From Candidatus Gastranaerophilales bacterium (GTDB lineage: Bacteria > Bacillota > Clostridia > Lachnospirales > Lachnospiraceae), in NCBI GenBank assembly GCA_023663225.1, contig JAMPHU010000012.1:1-64000 (forward strand): a stretch of DNA of 64,000 bases, in the 5' to 3' direction. Position 1 is the stretch's first letter. Every line of letters starts with the position of its first letter. The position numbers and the translations under genes are program-made. The notes under the pieces were generated by a model. It saw only the letters and a list, made by a program, of their open reading frames with translations, made no database searches and was not told where the DNA came from. Shown piece after piece: positions 1-9,347 of the stretch.

Positions 1-155
1 AGCGGGAGGGAAGAAATACGAAGAAGCTGAAGTTTCAGATGATCAATGAATCGGAATATGACATAGAAGATTTAGAGGTTCCTGAGCCGGATGACGATAT
101 GGAAGTGGAAGATTTGGATATGGAGATCGAGTATGTGGATTTAGAGCAGGAGTAA
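1..155 (+). CDS. 3' end of an unknown protein with an acidic tail
   Basis: Partial gene entering from the left edge; the frame is open from base 3 to a TAA at 153-155, about 50 codons. The visible part starts with basic residues (RNTKKLKF) and then becomes strongly acidic, ending in alternating Asp/Glu and hydrophobic residues (DMEVEDLDMEIEYVDLEQE). No domain can be recognised in this fragment. The negatively charged tail resembles the disordered ends of many unrelated cytosolic proteins, so no function is proposed. A promoter for the next small gene begins about 25 bases after the stop. Confidence 0.6.
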   Translation, partial: REGRNTKKLKFQMINESEYDIEDLEVPEPDDDMEVEDLDMEIEYVDLEQE

Positions 156-179
156 TCCTCTCTTGATAATTGAATAAAC

Positions 180-208
180 TTTACATCTTTTACATAATCC
201 GCTATAAT
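180..208 (+). promoter_or_regulatory. Sigma-A type promoter of the 58-aa small gene
   Basis: TTTACA (180-185), a 17-bp spacer and a perfect TATAAT (203-208). The bases just upstream (TTGATAATTGAATA) and the -35 recur before the coiled-coil gene at 29.2 kb. The -10 with its downstream flank (199-223) recurs with one mismatch before the paralogous small gene at 26.16 kb. Confidence 0.75.
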
Positions 209-253
209 AATTACAGTAGCATAAATACTATTAATTAAAAGGCGGTGAAAGGG

Positions 254-430
254 ATGGTACAAGAAATGGTGCTTGATGAGTTGAAGCAAATAACCATTGA
301 TTATTACGTAAATTTACAACGCATTAAAAAAGCTGACACAAGTAACAATCCAGAATTGGAGTATCAGTTAAGGGTATACAAAAACAAGCTTGCATCTTTA
401 GGTATCCCGTCTGAAGAATATGAAATGTAA
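254..430 (+). CDS. 58-aa small protein, member 1 of a local paralogous family
   Basis: Not a family I can name. The product is 58 residues, predicted helix-turn-helix-like in outline (two amphipathic helices separated by a polar NNPE turn), without a signal peptide or membrane segment. It aligns end to end, without gaps, with the product at 26158-26334 (27 of 58 residues identical by hand count), sharing I..YV.L.RIK, EL.YQ...K.KL.S.GI and an acidic end. That alignment fixes the start at the ATG at 254 rather than an in-frame GTG at 245. The GGTGAAAGG ribosome binding site is also shared with the paralogue. It has its own promoter and sits just ahead of carA in the same direction. Function unknown. 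Confidence 0.7.
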   Translation: MVQEMVLDELKQITIDYYVNLQRIKKADTSNNPELEYQLRVYKNKLASLGIPSEEYEM

Positions 431-475
431 CTTAAAATAATTAACACAGGTATCGCCCTCCCATGCAAAATATGA

Positions 476-504
476 TTGCCCGAGAGGGCATTTTGTGTTA
501 TAAT
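476..504 (+). promoter_or_regulatory. carAB promoter overlapping a small hairpin
   Basis: TTGCCC (476-481), 17-bp spacer, TATAAT (499-504), giving a leader of about 45 bases before carA. The -35 lies inside a short stem (TGCCC, 478-482, with GGGCA, 486-490) followed by TTTT, which could end transcription of the preceding small gene. GCCCTC at 454-459 can pair instead with GAGGGC (484-489). The leader is too short for a PyrR-type attenuator and I see no anti-antiterminator. Confidence 0.6.
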
Positions 505-555
505 AAGCCGATTAATCGCAGATACAGAGACATAAAGGCGGAGGCAAGGTGACGG

Positions 556-1752
556 ATGAAGGCTTTTTTGATATTGGAAGACGGCACGGTGTTCGAGGGA
601 GCGCATATAGGCGCTGACAGAGAAGTGATCAGTGAGATCGTGTTCAATACATCCATGGCGGGTTACCTGGAGGTATTGACGGATCCCTCCTACGCAGGGC
701 AGGCGGTCTGCATGACATACCCCCTGATCGGCAACTATGGCATCTGCAGAGATGACATGGAGTCAAAGAGACCCTGGCCGGATGGATTGATCGTGAGAGA
801 ACTGTCCAGGCGTCCCAGCAATTTTCGTTGTGATCTCACGATACAAACGTTTCTGGAGGAGAACGGCGTGCCCGGCATCGCCGGGATCGACACCAGAGCG
901 CTCACCAGAATCTTGCGGGAAAAGGGGACTATGAACGGGATGATCACCACCGACGAAGGCTTTTCTCTGGAGGAGATCCTGCCCAGACTCAAACGCTATA
1001 CGACCGGCAAGGTGGTGGAGAGAGTGACTTGCTCTGAGAAATATACCATAGCGCCGGTCACGGACTTGGCGCAGAGCGGGCCACTCTCCGGCATGGCCAG
1101 ATTTGACAGAGAAGCCTATGAGAGAGGAGAGCGGGAGAAGCGTCCTGCTCTGGTGAAGGTTTTGAATGGAAGCGGACTCAAAGTGGCGCTTTTAGATTTA
1201 GGTGCAAAGGCGAATATTGGCAGGTCGCTGGCGGAGCGGGGCTGTGAGGTGACGGTATATCCGGCTCTGACGACGGCGCAGGAGATCCTTGCGGATGCTC
1301 CCGACGGCATCATGCTCAGCAACGGGCCCGGAGACCCCAAGGAGTGTGTTTCTGTCATAGAGGAGATCAGAAAGCTTTATCAGGCAGAGGTTCCCATTTT
1401 TGCAATCTGTCTGGGGCATCAGTTGATGGCGCTTGCAACAGGCGCAGACACTTACAAAATGAAATATGGTCATCGGGGCGGCAATCATCCCGTCAGGGAT
1501 CTGGCTACCGGCAGAGTGTATATATCCTCCCAGAACCACGGCTATGTGGTGGATGCGGACAAGCTGGACAAAAGTGTGGCGGTTCCCGCCTTTGTCAACG
1601 TGAATGACGGCACCAATGAGGGCCTTTCCTATACCGGCAAGAAAATCTTTACGGTTCAGTTTCATCCGGAGGCATGCTGCGGCCCGCAGGATTCCGGTTA
1701 TCTGTTCGACAGATTTATCGACATGATGAGAGGAGGGGAGGACAATGCCTAA
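556..1752 (+). CDS. carA: Carbamoyl-phosphate synthase small (glutaminase) subunit
   Basis: Hydrolyses glutamine and channels ammonia to CarB, giving carbamoyl phosphate for pyrimidine and arginine synthesis in the cytosol. The 398-aa product has the N-terminal CPSase small-chain domain (roughly 1-140, with the FNTSMAGYLEVLTDPSYAG signature) and a C-terminal class I glutamine amidotransferase domain. The nucleophile is Cys285 in FAICLGHQ, and the rest of the triad is His370 and Glu372 in QFHPEA. Length is as expected (about 350-400 aa). The GGAGG at 540-544 is 11 bases upstream of the ATG. The stop codon lies inside the beginning of carB (8-bp overlap), so the two subunits are translationally coupled. 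Identification is firm. Confidence 0.97.
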   Translation: MKAFLILEDGTVFEGAHIGADREVISEIVFNTSMAGYLEVLTDPSYAGQAVCMTYPLIGNYGICRDDMESKRPWPDGLIVRELSRRPSNFRCDLTIQTFLEENGVPGIAGIDTRALTRILREKGTMNGMITTDEGFSLEEILPRLKRYTTGKVVERVTCSEKYTIAPVTDLAQSGPLSGMARFDREAYERGEREKRPALVKVLNGSGLKVALLDLGAKANIGRSLAERGCEVTVYPALTTAQEILADAPDGIMLSNGPGDPKECVSVIEEIRKLYQAEVPIFAICLGHQLMALATGADTYKMKYGHRGGNHPVRDLATGRVYISSQNHGYVVDADKLDKSVAVPAFVNVNDGTNEGLSYTGKKIFTVQFHPEACCGPQDSGYLFDRFIDMMRGGEDNA

Positions 1753-4700
1753 GAATCCAAATGTAAAGCGCGTGATGGTGATCGGTTCGGGCCCCATCGT
1801 CATAGGTCAGGCGGCTGAATTTGACTATGCGGGCACGCAGGCTTGCCGTTCGCTGAAGGAGGAGGGCGTGGAGGTCATTTTGGTGAACTCCAATCCTGCC
1901 ACCATTATGACGGACAAGGATATCGCGGACAAGGTGTATGTGGAGCCTCTGACCGTCAAGGTGTTGGAACAGATCATAGAGAAGGAGAAGCCGGACAGTA
2001 TCCTTCCCACTCTGGGAGGTCAGGCGGGACTAAACTTAGGAATGGAGCTGGAGGAATCCGGCTTTTTGAAAGCGCATGGCGTGACCTTGCTGGGGACCAC
2101 GGCACAGACGATCCGCAATGCGGAGGGCCGTCAGGAATTTAAGGAGTTGATGGAGCGCATTGGAGAACCCTGCGCGGCTTCCCTGGTGGTGGAAAATGTG
2201 GAGGACGGCGTGGCTTTTTCTGACAGCATCGGTTATCCTGTGGTGCTGCGTCCGGCCTATACCCTGGGCGGCTCCGGCGGCGGTATCGCCCACAACAGAG
2301 CGCAGTTGGAGGAGATTTTGGAAAACGGACTTCGTCTGTCTCGCGTGGGGCAAGTGCTTGTGGAGCGTTGTATCGCGGGTTGGAAGGAGATTGAGTATGA
2401 AGTCATGCGGGATGGTATGGGCAACTGTATCACCGTGTGTAACATGGAGAATATCGACCCTGTGGGTGTGCACACGGGCGACAGCATTGTGGTGGCGCCC
2501 TCTCAGACTTTGAGCGACAAAGAGTATCAGATGCTGCGCACCTCGGCTTTAAAGATCATCGATGAACTGGGGATCACAGGCGGATGCAACGTGCAGTTTG
2601 CCTTACATCCCACCAGCTTTGAATATTGTGTGATCGAAGTCAATCCCCGTGTGAGCCGTTCTTCGGCGCTGGCCTCCAAAGCCACCGGATACCCCATTGC
2701 AAAGGTAGCGGCCAAGATTGCGCTCGGCTATACCCTGGATGAGATCAAAAACGCGATCACGCATAAGACTTATGCCAGCTTTGAGCCTGCGCTGGACTAT
2801 TGTGTGGTGAAGATCCCCAGACTTCCCTTTGACAAGTTTCTCACGGCAAAGAGGACGTTGACCACACAGATGAAAGCCACGGGAGAAGTGATGAGCATCT
2901 GCGACAGCTTTGAAGGCGCGCTGATGAAGGCGATCCGCTCTCTGGAGCAGCATGTGGACAATCTGCGCAGTTATGATTTTAGCGCGCTGTCGGCGGAGGA
3001 GCTGTTGGAGAGGCTGAAAAAAGTGGACGACCAGCGCATCTATGTGATCGCCGAGGCCATCCGCAAGGGTGTGGATCAGCAGACGATACATGAGATCACA
3101 CAGATTGATATCTGGTTTATTGATAAAATAGCTGTTTTGGTGGAGATGGAGCAGGCCCTTGAGAAGGGGCCGCTCACGGTGGAGCTGTTGCGGGAGGCCA
3201 AGCGGATCGAATTTCCCGACAAAGTGATCTCCTCTCTGACGGGCGTGCCGGAAGCGGATATCAAAAAAATGCGCTATGACAACGGTATCGTGGCGGTCTA
3301 CAAGATGGTGGACACCTGCGCGGCGGAGTTTGCCGCCTCCACGCCTTACTATTACTCAGTGTTTGGCGGTGAGTGCGAGGCGAAAAAGACCGAAGGGAAA
3401 AAGAAGGTGCTGGTGCTGGGTTCCGGCCCCATCCGTATCGGGCAGGGGATCGAGTTTGATTATTGTTCCGTACATGCTACATGGGCCTTTGCCCGGGCGG
3501 GGTATGAGACCATCATTATCAACAATAATCCCGAGACGGTGAGCACCGATTTTGACATAGCGGACAAGTTGTATTTTGAGCCGTTGACGCCGGAGGATGT
3601 GGAGTCGATTGTCAACATTGAGCGTCCCGACGGGGCGGTGGTGCAGTTTGGCGGACAGACCGCCATCAAGCTCACAGAGAGCCTGATGAAGATGGGTGTG
3701 CCGATCTTGGGCACGAAGGCGGAAGACGTGGACGCCGCCGAGGACAGGGAATTATTTGACAAGATTCTGGAGCAGACGCAGATCCCCCGTGCGGCGGGTG
3801 GGACTGTCTATACCGCCGAGGAGGCCAAGGAAGTGGCAGGCAGGCTGGGATATCCGGTGCTGGTGCGGCCCTCCTATGTGTTGGGCGGCCAGGGGATGCA
3901 GATTGCCATATCCGACGCCGAGATCGAAGAATTTATGGAGATTATCAACCGCATCGCCCAGGATCATCCCATTTTGGTGGACAAGTATCTGATGGGCAAG
4001 GAGATTGAAGTGGATGCCGTCTGCGACGGCACGGATATTTTGATTCCCGGCATTATGGAGCATATAGAGCGGACGGGCGTCCATTCCGGCGACAGTATTT
4101 CCGTATATCCCGCGCCCACCATAGGGGAGTCGGTGAAGGCCAAGATTGCCGACTATACGGCCAGATTGGCCAGAGCGCTGCATGTAAAGGGACTGATCAA
4201 TATTCAGTTTATCGCCATTGGCGAGGAGGTGTATGTGATCGAGGTCAATCCCCGTTCCTCCCGCACGGTGCCTTATATCAGCAAGGTGACGGGTATCCCG
4301 ATCGTGGATCTGGCCGCCAATGTCATGATTGGCAAGTCCATACGGGAGTTGGGGTATGAGCCGGGCCTGCAGCCGGAGGCGGGTTATTACGCCATCAAAA
4401 TGCCGGTGTTCTCCTTCGAGAAGATCCGAGGGGCGGAGATCAGCTTAGGGCCGGAGATGAAGTCCACCGGTGAGTGTCTGGGTATCGCAAAAGACTTTAA
4501 CGAGGCTCTCTATAAGGCTTTCCTTGGCGCGGGAGTGGAGCTGCCGCGGTATAAGAATATGATCATCACTGTGAAGGATGCGGACAAGGGCGATGCCATC
4601 GAGATCGGCAGGAGATTTGAGAAGCTGGGATATACCATCTACGCCACCAGAAGCACGGCGGCGGCTTTGAATGAAGCGGGTGTAAAGGCGAGAAAGGTCA

Positions 4701-4939
4701 ACAAGATTTCGCAGGAGTCCCCCACGGTCATGGATCTGATTTTGGGACACCGAATCGATTTGGTCATCGACACCCCCACGCAGGGGCGCGATAAGAGCAG
4801 GGACGGTTTTTTGATCCGCCGTACTGCCATCGAGACGGGTATTCACTGTATTACTGCCCTGGATACGGCAAGGGCTTTGGTCACCAGTCTGGAAAATGCC
4901 GGAGGCGATCTGACGCTGGTGGATTTGGCCGGATTGTGA
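1745..4939 (+). CDS. carB: Carbamoyl-phosphate synthase large subunit
   Basis: Forms carbamoyl phosphate from bicarbonate, ammonia from CarA and two ATP. The 1064 residues show the expected internal duplication: a carboxyphosphate half (about 1-400, starting VMVIGSGPIVIGQAAEFDYAG), an oligomerisation region (about 400-545), a carbamoyl-phosphate half (about 550-935, starting VLVLGSGPIRIGQGIEFDYC) and a C-terminal MGS-like regulatory domain (about 940-1064). Both halves carry ATP-grasp motifs (EVNPRVSRSSALASKATGYP and EVNPRSSRTVPYISKVTGIP). The length matches single-gene CarB. The start lies within the last codons of carA, next to a GGAGG in the carA coding sequence. Nothing is degenerate. Confidence 0.98.
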   Translation: MPKNPNVKRVMVIGSGPIVIGQAAEFDYAGTQACRSLKEEGVEVILVNSNPATIMTDKDIADKVYVEPLTVKVLEQIIEKEKPDSILPTLGGQAGLNLGMELEESGFLKAHGVTLLGTTAQTIRNAEGRQEFKELMERIGEPCAASLVVENVEDGVAFSDSIGYPVVLRPAYTLGGSGGGIAHNRAQLEEILENGLRLSRVGQVLVERCIAGWKEIEYEVMRDGMGNCITVCNMENIDPVGVHTGDSIVVAPSQTLSDKEYQMLRTSALKIIDELGITGGCNVQFALHPTSFEYCVIEVNPRVSRSSALASKATGYPIAKVAAKIALGYTLDEIKNAITHKTYASFEPALDYCVVKIPRLPFDKFLTAKRTLTTQMKATGEVMSICDSFEGALMKAIRSLEQHVDNLRSYDFSALSAEELLERLKKVDDQRIYVIAEAIRKGVDQQTIHEITQIDIWFIDKIAVLVEMEQALEKGPLTVELLREAKRIEFPDKVISSLTGVPEADIKKMRYDNGIVAVYKMVDTCAAEFAASTPYYYSVFGGECEAKKTEGKKKVLVLGSGPIRIGQGIEFDYCSVHATWAFARAGYETIIINNNPETVSTDFDIADKLYFEPLTPEDVESIVNIERPDGAVVQFGGQTAIKLTESLMKMGVPILGTKAEDVDAAEDRELFDKILEQTQIPRAAGGTVYTAEEAKEVAGRLGYPVLVRPSYVLGGQGMQIAISDAEIEEFMEIINRIAQDHPILVDKYLMGKEIEVDAVCDGTDILIPGIMEHIERTGVHSGDSISVYPAPTIGESVKAKIADYTARLARALHVKGLINIQFIAIGEEVYVIEVNPRSSRTVPYISKVTGIPIVDLAANVMIGKSIRELGYEPGLQPEAGYYAIKMPVFSFEKIRGAEISLGPEMKSTGECLGIAKDFNEALYKAFLGAGVELPRYKNMIITVKDADKGDAIEIGRRFEKLGYTIYATRSTAAALNEAGVKARKVNKISQESPTVMDLILGHRIDLVIDTPTQGRDKSRDGFLIRRTAIETGIHCITALDTARALVTSLENAGGDLTLVDLAGL

Positions 4940-5033
4940 GTCGGATAAAAAACTCTGCGCAAATTGTTTGAAATACCATATTTTGCATATACTACAGATA
5001 GTATTATCATTATGGTTCAGAAAGGAAACGATT

Positions 5034-5690
5034 ATGCAAGCAGAGACTTATCCCTTTGTAGTGAAACCGCTCCCCTACGAGTATGACGAGCTGATGCCGA
5101 TGCTGAACGAGGAGACCCTGCACTTTCACCATGACAAGCATTATAAGACCTATGTGGATAATTTGAACAATATTTTGTCGGATTATCCCGAGCTGCAGCA
5201 GATGAGCCTGAAACAACTTTTGCTCAAGCTGGAGGAACTGCCTTTGAATGTCCGTGTGGCTATACGCAACAACGGAGGCGGCGTCTACAATCACGAGCTT
5301 TATTTTGACGGCATGAAAGGGGCGACCGGTCAGGATCCCACGGGCGAGCTGGAGGAGGCCCTAAAGAGAGACTTCGGCTCCTATAAACAGTGGAAGGAGC
5401 AGATGAAGCAGGCGGCGGTGTCAAAGTTTGGCTCCGGGTGGGCGTGGCTTCTCTCCGATGCGGAGGGAAAGCTGTCCATTGTGCAGACTGCCAATCAAGA
5501 TGTGCCGGACTTGAGCGTGTATGCGCCGCTGTTTCTGGTGGATGTGTGGGAGCACGCGTACTATTTGCAGTACCAGAACCGCAGGGCCGACTATGTGGAA
5601 GGGTGGTTCGATCTGATCAACTGGCGAAAGGCGGCGAGAAGATATGACGAGCGCAAGGAACTTTCGAAATTCGACGCCCAAAATTTTTGA
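5034..5690 (+). CDS. sodA: Superoxide dismutase, Fe/Mn family, Mn-type residues
   Basis: Converts superoxide to oxygen and hydrogen peroxide; cytosolic, protecting an anaerobe from oxygen exposure. The 218-residue product starts at the ATG at 5034, behind GAAAGGA; an in-frame ATG at 4968 would add 22 residues that do not belong to the family. Metal ligands by alignment to the family are His32 (FHHDKH), His87 (YNHEL), Asp170 and His174 (DVWEHAYYLQY). Gly residues at 81-83 and Gln155 (NQD) match the manganese rather than iron subgroup, although cambialistic enzymes exist. It stands alone between carB and queH; upstream TATACT at 4987-4992 may be its -10, with a poor -35. Confidence 0.93.
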   Translation: MQAETYPFVVKPLPYEYDELMPMLNEETLHFHHDKHYKTYVDNLNNILSDYPELQQMSLKQLLLKLEELPLNVRVAIRNNGGGVYNHELYFDGMKGATGQDPTGELEEALKRDFGSYKQWKEQMKQAAVSKFGSGWAWLLSDAEGKLSIVQTANQDVPDLSVYAPLFLVDVWEHAYYLQYQNRRADYVEGWFDLINWRKAARRYDERKELSKFDAQNF

Positions 5691-5746
5691 GGGCCGTTTC
5701 ATGCCTTGAATAAGGTCATTGTATCTTGAAATAGCAAGAGGAAAAT

Positions 5747-6442
5747 ATGAATCAGACAAACTATCAAAAGGAATTGGAGCGGGTCTTAGACAGGATCCCA
5801 AAGAGCGCGCGGGGGCAGGAAGGCAGCGGACTTTCCGCCCCGCCGCCGCGCCTCTTTTTACATAGTTGCTGCGCGCCCTGCAGCAGTTACGTGCTGGAAT
5901 ACTTAAGTCCGTATTTTGGGATCACAGTGTTCTATTTCAATCCCAATATTTCCGCGGTGAAGGAGTATGAGAAGCGCGTGGCCGAGCAGAGGCGTCTGAT
6001 CGACGCCTACAATGATGAGCAAAAAGGGCATCCGATCGGTTTTTTGGAAGGAGATTACGCGCCGGAGCGTTTTTTTGCCGCGGCGAAGGGATATGAGGAG
6101 AGTCCTGAGGGCGGGGAGCGCTGTATGCGCTGTTTTGACATGCGGCTTCGCGAGACGGCAAGGCGTGCCGCGGCGGACGGGTATGACTTTTTTTGCACTA
6201 CGCTGACCATCAGTCCGCTGAAAAACGCCGCAAAGATTAACGAGATCGGACTGGCGCTTTCAAAGGAGTACGGCGTCAGATGGCTGCCGTCTGACTTCAA
6301 GAAAAAGGACGGCTACAAGAGATCGATCGAATTGTCCGCCGAGTACGGACTGTACAGACAGAATTATTGCGGCTGTGCGTTTTCTGTGCGTTTTGACGAG
6401 CGTATAGGCGACGGCAGGACGGATGCGGTGGCGCAGGAATGA
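5747..6442 (+). CDS. queH: Epoxyqueuosine reductase QueH
   Basis: Last step of queuosine synthesis: reduces epoxyqueuosine in tRNA to queuosine without cobalamin. The 231-aa product has the family's cysteine-rich signature: CC-x2-C at 41-45 (LHSCCAPC), ERCMRCFDMRL in the middle (two Cys) and NYCGC near the end, ligands for the Fe-S centre. SPLKNAAKINEIG is another conserved block. The N-terminal 30 residues are variable and Gly/Pro rich. It is the common replacement for QueG in Clostridia. It lies 56 bases after sodA with the same direction, and 53 bases before ddh; co-transcription is possible. Confidence 0.93.
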   Translation: MNQTNYQKELERVLDRIPKSARGQEGSGLSAPPPRLFLHSCCAPCSSYVLEYLSPYFGITVFYFNPNISAVKEYEKRVAEQRRLIDAYNDEQKGHPIGFLEGDYAPERFFAAAKGYEESPEGGERCMRCFDMRLRETARRAAADGYDFFCTTLTISPLKNAAKINEIGLALSKEYGVRWLPSDFKKKDGYKRSIELSAEYGLYRQNYCGCAFSVRFDERIGDGRTDAVAQE

Positions 6443-6495
6443 AAATGATGGATTTTCATAAAAAATAAGCAGGATTGCGAAGACAGGAGGAAACT

Positions 6496-7482
6496 ATGGG
6501 TATCAAAATCGGTATTTTAGGTTACGGAAATTTGGGGAAAGGTGTGGAAGCCGCGATCCGGCAGAATCCGGATCTGGAGCTTTCGGCGGTCTTTACCAGA
6601 CGCGCGCCGGAGTCGATTCAAGTCAGGACGTCCGGCGTGAGAGTGCTTGGCGCAGACGAGCTCGACCATATGCAGGGCGAGATCGACGTGCTGGTGATCT
6701 GCGGCGGCAGCGCTACGGATCTTCCGGTGCAGACCCCGAAGTATGCGGCTATGTACAATGTGGTGGACAGTTTTGACACCCACGCGCGGATTCCGGAACA
6801 TTTTGCGGCGGTGGAAGAAGCGGCAAAGAAGGCTGGAAAGATCGGGGTCATCTCCTGCGGATGGGATCCCGGAATGTTTTCCTTAAATCGTCTGTACGCC
6901 AACGCGATCCTGCCTGAGGGGAAGGATTATACGTTTTGGGGGAAGGGCGTCAGTCAGGGACATTCCGACGCGATCCGGCGGATCGAGGGCGTGAAGGATG
7001 CCAGACAGTACACAATCCCCGTGCCGTCAGCCATGGAGGCTGTCAGAAAAGGGGAGAATCCGGAGCTTTCCACCAGACAGAAACACACCAGAGAGTGTTT
7101 TGTGGTGGCGAAGGAAGGGGCGGATCTTGCAGGGATTGAGAATGAGATTAAGACCATGCCCAATTATTTTGCGGACTATGACACTACCGTGCACTTTATC
7201 ACGGAGGAGGAAATGGAGAGGGATCACAGCGGACTGCCCCACGGCGGCTGTGTCATCCGAACGGGAATCACCGGCATGGAAGCGGAACATAAGCATGTGA
7301 TCGAGTACAGTCTGAAGCTGGACTCCAATCCGGAGTTTACCGGAGCCGTTCTTGCCGCTTACGCCAGAGCTGCCTATCGGATGAACCGAGAAGGAATGAG
7401 CGGCTGTAAGACAGTGTTTGATATTGCGCCGGCGTATCTTTCGGCACAGAGCGGGGAAGAACTGAGGGCGCACTTGCTGTAA
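6496..7482 (+). CDS. ddh: meso-Diaminopimelate D-dehydrogenase
   Basis: NADPH-dependent reductive amination of tetrahydrodipicolinate directly to meso-diaminopimelate, for lysine and peptidoglycan. The 328-residue product has an N-terminal Rossmann fold (IGILGYGNLGKGVE at 4-17), the VDSFDTHARIPEHF segment and the substrate-binding SCGWDPGMFSLNR and GKGVSQGHSDAIRRI motifs characteristic of Ddh rather than aspartate dehydrogenase. The start chosen is the ATG at 6496, seven bases after an AGGAGG; an in-frame upstream start would place that site inside the gene. Its presence suggests use of the single-step dehydrogenase pathway. Followed at 43 bases by argS. Confidence 0.93.
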   Translation: MGIKIGILGYGNLGKGVEAAIRQNPDLELSAVFTRRAPESIQVRTSGVRVLGADELDHMQGEIDVLVICGGSATDLPVQTPKYAAMYNVVDSFDTHARIPEHFAAVEEAAKKAGKIGVISCGWDPGMFSLNRLYANAILPEGKDYTFWGKGVSQGHSDAIRRIEGVKDARQYTIPVPSAMEAVRKGENPELSTRQKHTRECFVVAKEGADLAGIENEIKTMPNYFADYDTTVHFITEEEMERDHSGLPHGGCVIRTGITGMEAEHKHVIEYSLKLDSNPEFTGAVLAAYARAAYRMNREGMSGCKTVFDIAPAYLSAQSGEELRAHLL

Positions 7483-7525
7483 CGTGTGTGGATTGTGCCG
7501 TTTGCGCGGCGGAATGTGAGGAGTT

Positions 7526-9304
7526 ATGAAAAAAATCTTGGAACTTTTGACAGAGGAGATGGGACGGGCTTTTGCGGAGGCCGGTTATGATGCGAAGCTG
7601 GGAAAGGTCACGCTTTCCAACCGCCCCGATCTGTGTGAATTTCAATGCAATGGAGCCATGGCGGGAGCCAAGCTTTATAAAAAGGCGCCAATCGCGATCG
7701 CCTCGGATGTGGCGGCGCGCCTTCAGGACAGCAGTGTGTTTGAAGAGGCGGCGGCGGCAGCGCCGGGGTTTCTGAATCTGAAAGTATCGGGAGCCTTTTT
7801 GTTGACATTTTTGGAGGAGATGGAGGCCAAGCCGAAGTTCGGTTTGGAGATGCCGGCCAACCCGAAAATGATCATCATTGACTACGGCGGGGCCAATGTG
7901 GCGAAGCCGCTCCACGTGGGGCATCTGCGCCCGGCGGTGATCGGAGAGAGCGTCAAGCGTATCTGCCGCTATGCGGGACATAAAGTGATCGGTGATGTGC
8001 ATTTGGGAGACTGGGGTCTGCAAATGGGACTGGTCTGCACAGAGCTGCAGGAGAGACAGCCTGATCTGGTCTATTTTGACGAGAACTATGAAGGAGAATA
8101 TCCTGCAGAGCCGCCTTTTACGATTCAGGATCTGGCGGAGATTTATCCTGCGGCCAGCGGAAAGTCCAAGCAGGACGAGGCTTACAAAGCGCGCGCCATG
8201 GAGGCCACTACCAAGATACAGAACGGTGTGAGGGGTTACCGCGCGCTGTGGCAGCACATTATGAACGTGTCCAAGCCTGATTTAAAGAGGGTATATGACA
8301 GCCTGAATGTGGAATTTGACCTGTGGAAGGGCGAGAGCAATGTGCATGATCTGATCCCTGACATGGTGGCTTATATGAAAGAGGAAGGTTATGCTCACGA
8401 GAGCGAGGGTGCTCTGGTGGTGGATGTGAAGGAGGAGACCGACACCAGGGAAGTGCCCCCCTGCATGATCTTGAAGTCCGACGGAGCGTCTCTCTACAAC
8501 ACCACAGACTTGGCCACGATTTTGGAGCGCATGAATCTGTACCAGCCGGACGAGATTATTTATGTGGTGGACAAACGTCAGGAACTCTACTTTGAGCAGG
8601 TGTTCCGCTGTGCCCGCAAGACCAGGCTGGTAAAGCCTGAGACGGAGCTGAAATTTCTGGGCAACGGCACCGTCAACGGCAAGGACGGTAAGCCTTTTAA
8701 GACCAGAGACGGCGGCGTGATGCAGTTGGAGGAGATGGTCCGCGAGACCAGGGATGAGATGTATCGAAAGATTCAGGAAGGCAGCGAAAGAGGGCGGGAG
8801 ATGTCCGAGGAAGAAGCGAGGCAGACCGCTGAGATTGTGGCTGTGGCAGCGTTGAAATACGGGGATCTTTCCAACCAGATCGGCAAGGACTATGTGTTTG
8901 ACATGGAGCGTTTTACTTCCTCCGAGGGAGATACAGGGCCTTATATCTTGTACACGATAGCGCGTATCAAGTCGATTCTCGCCAAATATAAGGAACAGGG
9001 GGGGAATCTGGCAAAGGCCGCGCTGTGCAAGCCGGAGAGTGAGTCGGAGAAGTCGCTGATGCTGCAGCTCGTTCAGTTTCATGCCGCGATGGAGGCGGCA
9101 TGTGAAGAAACGGCTCCTCACAAGGTTTGCGGATTTATTTATGATCTTTCCAATGCCTTCAACCATTTTTATCACGAGACCAATATTTTGAAGGAGGAAG
9201 ACTCTGCGAGACGTCTTGGATTGATCGCGCTGCTGGTGCTCACCAGAGATGTGCTGGAAGCCTGCATTGATGTGCTGGGATTTAGTGCGCCGGAGAGAAT
9301 GTAG
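7526..9304 (+). CDS. argS: Arginyl-tRNA synthetase
   Basis: Charges tRNA-Arg with arginine (class I synthetase). The 592 residues contain the Arg-tRNA synthetase N-terminal additional domain (about 1-100), the HIGH-type signature in NVAKPLHVGHLRPAVIGES (about 125-143), the nucleotide-binding core with GDWGLQMG, the KMSKS-equivalent region FKTRDGG near residue 395 and the C-terminal DALR anticodon-binding domain (about 470-592, ending LGFSAPERM). Length and motif order are normal. GAGGAGT lies just upstream of the ATG. No leader element such as a T-box is visible in the 43 bases between ddh and argS, so it is probably transcribed from further upstream. Confidence 0.96.
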   Translation: MKKILELLTEEMGRAFAEAGYDAKLGKVTLSNRPDLCEFQCNGAMAGAKLYKKAPIAIASDVAARLQDSSVFEEAAAAAPGFLNLKVSGAFLLTFLEEMEAKPKFGLEMPANPKMIIIDYGGANVAKPLHVGHLRPAVIGESVKRICRYAGHKVIGDVHLGDWGLQMGLVCTELQERQPDLVYFDENYEGEYPAEPPFTIQDLAEIYPAASGKSKQDEAYKARAMEATTKIQNGVRGYRALWQHIMNVSKPDLKRVYDSLNVEFDLWKGESNVHDLIPDMVAYMKEEGYAHESEGALVVDVKEETDTREVPPCMILKSDGASLYNTTDLATILERMNLYQPDEIIYVVDKRQELYFEQVFRCARKTRLVKPETELKFLGNGTVNGKDGKPFKTRDGGVMQLEEMVRETRDEMYRKIQEGSERGREMSEEEARQTAEIVAVAALKYGDLSNQIGKDYVFDMERFTSSEGDTGPYILYTIARIKSILAKYKEQGGNLAKAALCKPESESEKSLMLQLVQFHAAMEAACEETAPHKVCGFIYDLSNAFNHFYHETNILKEEDSARRLGLIALLVLTRDVLEACIDVLGFSAPERM

Positions 9305-9347
9305 TAAAAGTTCAGCCATAAATTGATTGCGGTTTCGAGTCAGGGAC

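Noticed and set aside
430-555. PyrR-type attenuator before carA
   Set aside because: Only about 45 leader bases after the likely start; no PyrR loop, antiterminator or T-run terminator in that stretch.
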